In this document: in pieces, positions 14,401 to 26,400 of the stretch | How positions within the stretch are numbered: the first letter of the stretch is position 1 | How the letters are laid out: each line of letters begins with the position of its first letter | From: Mya arenaria | Lineage: Eukaryota > Mollusca > Bivalvia > Myida > Myidae | Length of the DNA stretch: 64,000 bases | Assembly (NCBI RefSeq): GCF_026914265.1 | Contig: NC_069133.1 | Coordinates: 43,858,417-43,922,416, forward strand | Direction: 5' to 3' | Notes under the pieces: generated by a model | Databases searched by the model: none | The model's input: the letters and a program-made list of their open reading frames with translations, nothing else | What the model was told of the DNA's origin: nothing | Translations under genes and position numbers: made by a program

Positions 14401-17400
14401 ATTCACCCATCAAACAAAGCGCATTGCAGTGTCCGAATCAGGGTTGTGGATCGTGTGCTCGATGTGTAAATAATATTTACTTATTTTTTGATGATTTAAA
14501 TTTACTCCATTTTTCAAATTTTATTTTCTTTGCTTTTAAGCTGCTCTCTCATAGATTGACCATTTCGACATCTATTTTTATTTTTTGTCTTTGAATGCGC
14601 AAATCTTGGGTTTAATGTCTGAAAACTATACAAAACTGCTTACAGAAGATCAGATCGCAGTTTTTCAAAATTTCATAATTGATATTTCATGACTGGAATT
14701 GTAACTAGGGTTTTAAGAAAAATTAAAATTTTCGGCAGTTTCCCAAACAATTGAGATATGTTCTGTTGTGAGTTATCTTATATGACTGAATTGAAGGCAT
14801 TGATACCAAAATCAGCTGATTCTGAGACAAAAATAATAAAAAAATGTCAAAACTGTCAATCTGTGAGACTCATTTAGTCGGGTAAATACTTTTGATTTTT
14901 CGAGGAACTAGGATCTGCATATCAAATAGTAGAAATTCAAAGTTTTTGTGTACTGCATACTTCCCTGTGAGTGTTGAATACACCTTGACTCAAAATCCTT
15001 TAATTTGAGGAGTGCATACCAAAAGGGAAGGTTTTGGAAGAGGATTTCAGACACTTATTATGCCCCCTTTTGAAAAAAGTGGGGTATATTGTTTTGCACA
15101 TGTCGGTCGGTCGGTCGGTCGGTCGGTCTGTCTGTCGGTCGGTCGGTCGGTCGGTCGGTCGGAATACCAAATGGTTTCCGATCAATAACTTGAGAACGCT
15201 TTGACCGAGGGACCTCATACTTGGTATGTGTATTGGTCATCACCAGCAGATGAACCCTATTGATTTTGAGGTCAGTGGGTCAAAGGTCAAGGTCAGTGTG
15301 ACCTTTACATGAAAAACGGTTTCCGATCAATAACTTGAGAACGCTTTGACCCAGGAACCTCATACTTGGTAGGTGTATTGGTCATGACCAGCAGATGAAC
15401 CCTATTGATTTTGAGGTCAGTGGGTCAAAGGTCAAGGTCAGTGTGACCTTAACATGAAAAACGGTTTCCGATCAATAACTTGAGAACGCTTTGACCCAGG
15501 GACCTCATACTAGGTAGGCTTATTGGTCATGACCAGCAGATGAACCCTATTGATTTTGAGGTCAGTGGGTCAAAGGTCAAGGTCAGTGTGACCTTTACAT
15601 GAAAAACGGTTTCCGATCAATAACTTGAGAACGCTTTGACCCAGGAACCTCATACTTGGTAGGTGTATTGGTCATGACCAGCAGATGAACCCTATTGATT
15701 TTGAGGTCAAAGGTCAAGGTCAGTGTGACCTTAACATGAAAAACGGTTTCCGATCAATAACTTGAGAACGCTTTGACCCAGGGACCTCATACTAGGTAGG
15801 CTTATTGGTCATGACCAGCAGATGAACCCTATTGATTTTGAGGTCAGTGGGTCAAAGGTCAAGGTCAGTGTGACCTTTACATGAAAAACGGTTTCCGATC
15901 AATAACTTGAGAACGCTTTGACCCAGGAACCTCATACTTGGTAGGTGTATTGGTCATGACCAGCAGATGAACCCTATTGATTTTGAGGTCAAAGGTCAAG
16001 GTCAGTGTGACCTTAACATGAAAAACGGTTTCCGATCAATAACTTGAGAAGGCTTTGACCCAGGGACCTCATACTAGGTAGGCTTATTGGTCATGACCAG
16101 CAGATGAACCCTATTGATTTTGAGGTCAGTGGGTCAAAGGTCAAGGTCAGTGTGACTGTAAGCTGAAAAAAGGTTTTCTGATTGTCCATATTTTATTTTC
16201 TTATATAGTAGACAGTAGAAATTTATATGTCACTAAATGCATGAGTTGAAGTATCAGTTTTCAGTGAACATCTAGTTTAATTATGCCCCCCTTCGAAGCA
16301 GAGGGGTTATATAATTGCTTTGCACATGTCGGTCGGTCTGTTGGAAGACCAAAGCTTGTCCGAGTGATAACTCAACAATTCCCGGACCTATGGTCATCAA
16401 ACTTGACATGAAGATTAGGTATGACCAGTAGATGACCTGCCTCATATGCATCCAATGACAAATCAGCTGTCATTTCAGTCCATGCATATTTCATTCAATT
16501 GTCCAAATATTTCTGGCAACTTGGCGCTCAGGGGGCATAATGTTTGACAAACATCTCTTGTTTCATTTATTGGATGGTCTCTTATAAAAAGTCCAGTCAT
16601 TAGGTCGGATTTAGAAATTGTGTTAAAAATCTAAATACAGCTTTAACTGTACTGTGCACAAAAATGACAATTTTTAATAAATCTACAAATAAGAAATACT
16701 AGACACTAAGAAACAGAAATCTAAAATGCAAGCAACTACACAGTACACAGTATGCCAACAAATATTATTGTAATCTAAAATTATTTCAGATAAAACTATC
16801 TTCATTTACCAAATGGAAAAGACTCTACAGGAGAAACACATCTTCAGAGGCATTGAAGAGGAAGTAGATGCTCTGCTTATCTCCCCTGATGAAACTCTCC
16901 TAATTTCTGCTTCTGAAACCTGGCGTATGAAAACAGAGGAAGTTTTGGTGTTCAGTCTAAAATCCATGCAGAAATTGTTCGCAGTACCTGGTACCTACTT
17001 TGCCCCATGTTTGGTCACAAATACGAATTTGCTGATAAGCCGAAAGGCTGGGTACGAAGAAAGTGGCAAGCTGATGGTTTGTCCATTAAAGGAAGGGGAA
17101 AGGAATTACGATATTATTGCTCATGAGAAATACCATGTGGAAGAGATGTATTTACATTCTTCACACCAGTATATTTTGACCTCTTTTTATGCATCTTCTT
17201 CGGCTAATGAAACTGAAGTGAAACATGCTTCACTGGTGGATATTTCAAATGGCAGTGTGGTAGGTGACATTTTAAAAGGGAAATTTTCAGAATTAGTTTC
17301 TGTTTCTTATGAAAACACTGTTCTTGAATAAATATTTTTTATCGCCCGCCGAACTGAAGGTTTCAGGAGGGGGATATTGTTATGGCGTTGTCCGTCCGTC

Positions 17401-20400
17401 CGGTCACACGGGGTCTAAAACTAGGTCACTAGGTCCAATCTTAGAAAAATCTTTGGAACAAACTAGAGGCATTAAACATGGTCAAATATTCATGAAACTT
17501 AATCAAATTGTTATCCTTGATGAACTCTTGGACGTTTATAAAACTGGGTCACATATGATCGAAAGTTAGGTCACTAGGTCACATCTTAGAAAAATATTGT
17601 CAGTAACCATATCATGGTAATGATTGGTCAGATTATGTTTAAACTTGGTCAGGATGTACCCCTTGATGAAATATGGACCGCTTGTAAAAGTGGGTCACAT
17701 GGGGTCAAAAACTAGGTCACTAGCTCAAATCTTAGAAAAATCTTTGGAACACATTAGAGGCATTATGTATAGTCTAATATTCATGAAACGTGATCAGAAT
17801 GTTTTTGATGAACTCTTTGACATGTTTAAAACTGTGTCACATTCATAGAAACTATTACAAATGTTACTCTATATACAAAACTTTTATTCAAATAATTCCA
17901 AACAAACTTATATCAAACGTCCATAACGGTCCATTTCTCTGCAGCCATATTACATGTTAATATAGGAATATTTCACCTACTTTTCATTTCCAATCCATGA
18001 ACTTTGCCTAATCAGGCGGGGGATATCAATTCAAGAATTTGCTTGTTTTCTGTGTGATGCATGTGCCCCATGATCATAATTGCTGCACACTTTGTGACGC
18101 CCATTCATTGGGAGACATCTTGTTTTTTCCCTGTACGTCAGTTGGTCGGACCACCAGTCACACTTCATGTCTGCTGTATAAAGCACCCTGGATCTTCATA
18201 CTTGGTATGCCAGTTGGTCTTGGCTAAATAATCCCTAAGGCTATTGATTTTGAGATCAGTAGATTAAAGGTGACGGTGACCTTGAGATGAAAAAACAGTT
18301 TCCATTCAATGACTTAAGAATGCTTGGGTCCAGGAACTTCTTACTTGGTATGTGAGTTGGTCATGCCTAGTAGATGACCCCTTTGGATTTTGAGATCAGT
18401 AGGTCAAATGTCAAGTGGTGATCTTTAGGTTACTGCTCAATAACTAAAGAATGCTTCAGCCCATGAACTTCCAAGTTGGTCATGAATAGTAGATGACCCT
18501 TAACAATTTTGAGATCACTGATCTTATGCATTAGAAGTTCATTATTGAATATGGGTAAATAGGCCAAACTTCAAGGTCACTGTTGGTTCATCACCAGTTC
18601 AAAAGTACAAATTCCATGTCAATCATTGATTATTTCTCAGCTATACCCTACAATGGGGGAGACAAACGCTTTTTCAAATATGCAATCTATGGATTGATTT
18701 TGTTCATTTTATAATTAATATTTGCAAGCATTTTACTCTGATAGTCATTTTATTGCACTTCAAACTAATATATTAAACAACATGAATACCCAAGAGCTCT
18801 TCATTTGAAGGTTGGAAAGGCCCAAGCTGACCATACAGAGCCATGCAGCAATGCCGTCATATTCGGAAACGACAGGCTTTACTATGCCTACACTGTCATG
18901 AAAAGATACGACATCATTATCTTCTTTGCTGGTATGAACCCTTATTGATGTTGTCTGACTAAATGTTATGCCATACCCTGCATGTATAGCATATGACATC
19001 TAACTACCTAAAAATAAATATTATTGAGTGTTTTTGTAATAAATAAAGGCTAATTGTTTGTTACAGTATAAGACTGTAAAATATTTTCCAGCGTTAGCAA
19101 CAAAAGCTATATTTCACGAGTGGTTTTGCAACAGTGAAAAATCAACTTTATATGCCTATAAAGGATTTAAAATGACAATTTATTATAGTTTTGCAGAAAA
19201 ACGTGCCAAATTTTATTTCGAGTGTAAGGTCATTTCAGAAACAACGCCTTTGAAATTTCTGTGGTCTATTGTATAGAGAAAACTTGATTTTTGTATTGTA
19301 TTAGCCATGTTGGGTTATGACATCATTGTTTATATCAATATTGGGCTCTGATTGGATAAGCTCGATGTCAGTTAACCAATGGTATACGATATTTCATTAT
19401 ATGGTTTTTCTGTTATACAAATATTTATATCAGAATTCGGACTCTGATTGGATGTGTTTGATGTCAGTTAACCAATGGTATACAATGTTTCAATATTAAG
19501 CTTTTCTTTTAAACAAACATTTATATCAGTATTACACCCCAGTACCACTGGAAAGCTTTGAAGTCCAAGTTGGTTAGAAATGCTATAATATTTATGCCCC
19601 CACAAAGTGGCGGCATATAGGGTTGCCCTTGTCCGTACGTACGTCTGTCTTTCTGTACGTACGAACGTCCCGAAGATTGTTTCCGATCTAATTCTTGAAA
19701 ACCGTTTGTCCAATCCTCACCAAACTTTAAACACATGTTTGTGACCATAATATCTTGATCAAGTTCCTTAGCCATGGAAATCGCTTTTGTCATTTAGGAG
19801 TTACGGCCCTTTATTTGCAAAAAAAGACTTGAAAAATACGTCCCGAAGATTGTTTCCGATCTAATTCTTGAAAACTGTTTGTCCAATCCTCACCAAACTT
19901 TAAACACATGTTTGTGACCATAATATCTTGATCAAGTTCGATAGTCATGGAAATCGCTTTAGTCATTTAGGAGTTACGGCCCTTTTTTGCCAAAAATACT
20001 TCAAAAATATATGTTTCCAATTCTTGAAAAGTATGTGTCCAATCCTCACCAAACTTTACATACATGATTGTGACCATAATATCTTGATCAAGTTCGATAG
20101 CCATGGAAATCGCTTTAATCATTTAGGAGTTAGGGCCCTTTATTTCCCAACAATACTTAAAAAATATCATCTCGATGTAAATGAGATGTGGATCCAACAA
20201 GTTTTTTCCTGCCTGAATGGCGCCATATAACCTATACAGTCTTGCGATGCCGTAAAACCCAACTCAACTCAACTTATCCTATATGTGCAGATTATCCTGA
20301 ATAATCATTATGGCTTATTTTCTGTGACAAAAAATCGAAGTGGGGGCATCCGTGTCCTATGGACACATTTCTAGTTTTTTTTACTAATAAAAAGGTTTTA

Positions 20401-23400
20401 CGAGTTAGATAAATTTATTTTCCAGTGTGATAACTTAGTTGGAATTAAAATCAATTTTGAAAATAATGAGGTGCAATACCAAGTCCGTTGTTGGATAATT
20501 AATTAATGCATCGTCTGCTGTTTAAATATCCAACAAGATATCTTCTTTTCAAAAACCAGTCCATTTCGGCCTTGAGGGTATTTGTTAACTTTAGTGACAT
20601 GTTTTTTGTTTTTTATCACAGGGTATGTTGGCAAGCCATTAGACAACGCGATTGTAGTGCATGTTTTGACTGGCCATAATGAACCAATCACAAATATCAT
20701 CATACCACAGAGTTTGGAAACCATCATTACAGCCTCCATGGATAAAACAGTGAAGGTGAGAACACTTACAGCTTGAATGAAATAATTAAATATCAATGTT
20801 ATTATCCCCTGCCGAATTGAAGGTTTCAGGAGGGGGATATTGTTTTGGCATTGTCCGTCCGTTCGCTATTCCATCTGTTCATCCGTCACATAATTTTCTG
20901 TCATTCCTTGCTACAGATTGGTTAAATGATGTTCAAACTCATATCTCATATCCAATGTCCATAAGAGTCAATCACTCTGCAGCTGTTTTGCATATTTGGG
21001 TTGGAATATTTCACCAACACATCATTTCCATGCCATCCACTTTGTCTAATCTGGGGGGGGGGGGGGGGGGGGGGGGCAATCAATTCAATGATTTTGCTTG
21101 TTATTATCATCATTGTTGTCAAGATTTGGTGTGATGATTGTCACACAAAAATTCCATAAGTTGGATATATTAACTTGAAATTAAAAGAATATTCTTAGTT
21201 ATGAATATTTATTTAATAACACACTTGTTTCATAAATTGATACACTGGTTCTTCATGAATTATTTTCTCCGTAGGGAGTTTCAATCTTTACAGAATCAAT
21301 TGTCCATTATGATTTTTCCTCTTTTTATTAGAATATGTAAACAAAACATAATTATTACTCCAATTTATGGAGAAGAGCTCTATAAGCTATGCTTCCGATC
21401 CAATCCATTTCAATATTATAGACAACTTGTGTGTGTGTGTATTTTCGGTGTAGTTTGTTTGTATGTTGAATAAAATATGTTTAAATCAATTTTTACTCAT
21501 ATCGACCTAATCTCTTTTGTAATCAGATTTCACCACATCTTTTCAATTGTCTATTAAATTATCAACAAACACAGGCTTTGAGCTTTCGACTTTATATCTT
21601 CAGAATACATTTACAGTCAAAATTTGTTATATCGAAGGCTTTGGGACCTCGAGAAACACTTCGAGACAACGAACATTTGATATAACTGAACTATAAACAT
21701 GTCTAACTAAACCAAAAATATTCTAAAAAAGTTCCACCTAACCTGAACATCGAGATAACGGAGTTTGACATAGCGAGTTTTGACCAAAACAAAATAGAAC
21801 AAATGATGCTTATATCTACAATGTCACAAGACCCTTTACAACAGACGTGTATTCTACAATTAATTAAAGGTGTGGGACCTGAAGACAATACTGGAGAACT
21901 TCACTGCGGACCTGAAGCTTCTGGAGATGGAGGCTGTGCAGACATCACTGCAGACGAACGGTGGTGATGGGAAAGTAGAATTGGAGGATTATGTGACAAA
22001 ATATCTTGCAGCAAGTGCTGAGGTCAAACCACAGACCACTACCCTAGCCCTGAACAGGTATTTTAATTGTAAAAACAGTCATTCTCTGTAGTTCCCACAT
22101 TTGTATGCATTTTTTGTATGCATTTTATTTCACATGGTTGAAGGTTCAAGTGATGAAATGTTAGCCATCCACCAGTATTGTCAAACAAATGAGTACAACC
22201 TTAGCTCTGAACAGGACTTGTATACCAGAAGTGAACTATGAAAAGTTTAGTATTTTAATTTGAGTGTAAAATTTTGAATTGTTACTAGTATAATGGAACA
22301 ATTTTATGAGTTTAAGAAAAAGCTACTATAATATGGCCCCTTTTACTATGTATACATGTATATATTTATTTTTATTTTGTTAATATGACGAAATGAGGAT
22401 ATCACGATGAAGTATCAACTGCTAAGCAGTGCCGTCACACCACCTATAGCTAGCCATTCACCCATGTCATTGCCATATTTTATGTATGACAGTAAAGTTG
22501 GAGATTCCTATGATAAAACAAAACCCAACAACTTTCAGTTTTGGAAAACAAGGTTCATTATCAACACAAAATTGGGTAATAAAATAACAGTACGATATAT
22601 TTCAGGTCAGGAGAGAGTGTATATGTCGGTACAGAAAGCGGAAAGGTTCAAGTGTACGACATTGAGTCGGGGAAACCCAGCCTAGCTATTGAAACAAACA
22701 TTGGCGCTGTTATGAACATGATGATGTCACAAGATGGGCGCTGCATGATTGTGGCTGGAAGTCGGGATATCCACGTGGAGGACTTGCATTGTAAGCATGT
22801 GAAGAGGAGGGGGGATCATTGTTATCAGGTGGAGAGGAGGGGGAGAAGAGCATGTGGGATATCTTACATGTAAAAAGGGGGATAGCTTACATGTGAAGAG
22901 GAGGAAAATAACATGCATGTGCAGACGGGGGAGGGGGAATATCTTACAAGTGAAGATGAAGGGGTTAGCTTGCATGTGAGGAGGCAGGGGGATAGCTTGC
23001 ATGTGAAGAGGAGGGGGGATAGCTTGCATGTGAAGAGGAGGGGGATAGCTTGCATGTGAAGAGGAAGGGGGATAGCTTGCCTGTAAAGAGGAGGGGTATA
23101 GCTTGCATGTGAAGAGGCAGGGGATAGCTTGCCTGTGAAGAGGAGGGGTATAGCTTGCATGTGAAGAGGAGGGGTATAGCTTGCATGTGAAGAGGAGGGG
23201 TATAGCTTGCATGTGAAGAGGAGGGGGATAGCTTGCATGTGAAGAGGAAGGGGGATAGCTTGCCTTTGAAGAGGAGGGGGATAGCTTGCATGTGAAGAGG
23301 AGGGGGATAGCTTGCATGTGAAGAGGAGGGGGATAGCTTGCATGTTGAGAGTAAGGGGGATAGCTTGCCTGTGAAGAGGAGGGGTATAGCTTGCATGTGA

Positions 23401-26400
23401 AGAGGCAGGGGGATAGCTTGCATGTGAAGCGGAGGGGTATAGCTTGCATGTGAAGAGGAGGGGTATAGCTTGCATGTGAAGAGGAGGGGTATAGCTTGCA
23501 TGTGAAGAGGAGGGGTATAGCTTGCATGTGAAGAGGAGGGGTATAGCTTGCATGTGAAGAGGAGGGGGATAGCTTGCATGTGAAGAGGAGGGGTATAGCT
23601 TGCATGTGAAGAGGAGGGGGATAGCTTGCATGTGAAGAGGAGGGGTATAGCTTGCATGTGAAGAGGAGGGGGATAGCTTGCATGTGAAGAGGAAGGGGGA
23701 TAGCTTCCATGTGAAGAGGAGGGGTATAGCTTGCATGTGAAGAGGAGGGGTATAGCTTGCATGTGAAGAGGAGGGGTATAGCTTGCATGTGAAGAGGCGG
23801 GGATAGCTTGCATGTGAAGAGGCAGGGGGATAGCTTGCATGTGAAGAGGAGGGGGAATAGCTTGCATTTGTATATGGGGGAGGGGGATAGCTTGCAAGTG
23901 ATAGGAGGGGGCGGGATATTTTTCATTTATTGTTTAACTTTTCATTTACTTACAGTAACAAACTTTAAAAATAATCCCAACACTTTTAGCTTAAAATGGT
24001 TATATTTAAAAAGGAACCATTTTAGAGGAATTATTAAACATCATCATTGAACCAAAATTAGTACTCATTATGAGGTCAAAAGTCAAAAAGTCGCACATGC
24101 TACTTGGTGAAATGTAAAAAAAAAGAAAGTTTTTCAACGTCAAGTTTTACACACATGTAAAGATAAAGGTATGTAGGAAAAAATATAAATTATGTGTTTC
24201 CTGTCCAGATTGAGTAGTCTGACCCTTGAGCATGATGCCTTTTTGGTAAGTCAGCAAACCTTGCTACTGGCTAACGCATTATAGATATGTACACTGTTGA
24301 CTCTGGAATGCATGAATTCTAGTGTATGGAGGAGGCTTATATGTTTTATTAATGTTTTCTCCTAGCCCAGCGCCAGACGACTCTGGAAGGGCGAGGGAAA
24401 TTCTCTTGTATGGCCGAGGCGAGTAATGTTCTGGTGGCAGGGTGTTCTGGTGTGGAATCCAAGGGCAGAATGTGGAATATTGTCACAGGTAAATTATAAA
24501 AGTCAAGTTATTCCCATAGTCTTGGTGTCAAGTTGTTGTTGCTGTTGCTATTGTTGTAAAATTGGCATAGCTTGGAAACTACTCAAGATTTTAACAGGAA
24601 ACTTAGTACACATGTTCACATTATGGCAATAATTGTATACATTGTATGTTGCAAGCCTGATTATCCTGACAAACGGTATCCAATACACTTTTATTATGGG
24701 AATTTTAGATGCTTTGTGATGTATTATTTTCGTATATTTATTGCAGTCAGTGGGCTTTAAATTATTAAGTCTTGAACCACTTGAAGGATTTTGAAATAAC
24801 TACCCACAAATGTTCACCATATTGAGACAATGTGCAGAGCACATGTAACAACCAGCTCGGTTCAAGGTCAAGGTCACACTTAGACGTCAAAGGTCATATG
24901 ACTATAATATGACTATATTTCATGTCCAATACTGGTATTCATCATATTGAGACAATCTTCAGAGTGCATGTTGCAACCATCTCTGTTCAAGGTCAAGGTC
25001 ACACTAAGAGATCAAAGGTCATATCACTACATTTCATGTCTGCTTCATTTCTCTTGAACCTCTTGGAGGATTTGAAATAACTTGCCACATATGTTCACCG
25101 TATTGGGACTATGTGCGGAGGAGGAGACATCTGTTTTTTATTACAAAAAGAACCATTTGTTAAACTTCAAAATAATATCATTCCTTGTGAAAACAATAAT
25201 TAAGCCATTCAATATTACAGGAGAGACACTACGAGACTTTCAACTGATATATTCATTCCAATGTGTAGCAATCAACAGTTCTGGAACAAAGGTATGACAT
25301 GGAGTCAGGTTTTTTCTAGTTTCACATTTATTTTAGCTTGATTTTGTATGACACTCGTGAGAAGCAGATAGTTGGCACGTACAAGACTGTTTCCTGGGGA
25401 AAGAAACCAATATTATTATCTCATTTATTATAATATCAGTAGAAATCTGTTGTTGCTTGCTGTTTTTCATGAAAGCTAGCAATTTTTCTTTGATTGAACT
25501 ATTCCTCGGTCAACAGTATACACTGTGTTTCTCTCGCACTATGACCTCATTTGAATTTTCAAAATTTATTCTTAGATGGCATCTAATTAATGTTTTTTTT
25601 ATCTTTTTAACACATGTTCAATTTGTTTTTATTGGGTAATAAAACAGTTATTTCCTTTCCTTTTTTGTTTAGATAAACTTTTGATCCAGTAAAAAACCAG
25701 TTATTTCATTGTTATTATCGGGTAATAAAACAGTTATTTCCTTTTTTGTTTTGTTAAACTTTTGATCCAGTAAAAAAAACCAGTTATTTCATTGTTATTA
25801 TCGGGTAATAAAACAGTTATTTCCTTTTTTGTTTTGTTAAACTTTTGATCCAGTAAAAAAACAGTTATTTCATTGTTATTTGGGTAACAGTCAAAACTAT
25901 TGTCCCTTGGTGTTGGGGATAACATACTGCTGTCATCACCTCCACCTCAGGACAACTGTTTTGACTGTTACCCAAATGACCATGAAATAACTGTATTTGG
26001 GCCCCAATTTCTCGAAACATCGTAAGTCCCTTGTTACAGGATCAAGCTCAGCACACTGGGTATAATTTTTTTATTCTCTTATTTTAAGAGTTTTGAGGCT
26101 TTTAAAGGAAATAATATTTGAAAATAATAAGAAAAACTACTAAAATCATATTTAAGAAGTTAATTTTGGACAAGGAAATAAGATACTAAAGTGTTACGCT
26201 TAAAAAATTGTTGAGAAATGGGCCTGGCCCCAATTTCTCGAAACTTCTTAAGTCCCTTATAACAGGATTAAGCTAATCTCACTATTTTTGTTGTTATATA
26301 GAATGTGTTATTTTTACTTTTTCAAGATCTTTTAAAAATTATGTAGGAATAATCTGTATGATTATCAGAATAAACCATTTTCATTTATCAAAATCCATTT

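Noticed and set aside
15000..15243. RPTDRPTDRPTD peptide frames
   Set aside because: Translation of a (GGTC)n tetranucleotide run at the head of a repeat element.
17309..17848. Small plus-strand frames after exon 13 of the NWD1-like gene
   Set aside because: They are tandem units of a repeat element; the exon joins better at 17263 to 18797 with WD-like continuation.
22727..23926. Three long minus-strand frames (399, 310, 290 codons) with HMQAIPLL / KLSPSSSHAS repeats
   Set aside because: All three frames of one strand are open over a 26-bp minisatellite. This is expected from a stop-free unit whose length is not a multiple of 3. The stretch is intronic to the NWD1-like gene.
24210..24245. 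Alternative exon after CTGTCCAG at 24210
   Set aside because: In the needed phase it meets TGA at once. The exon at 24366 fits in phase and continues the WD pattern.
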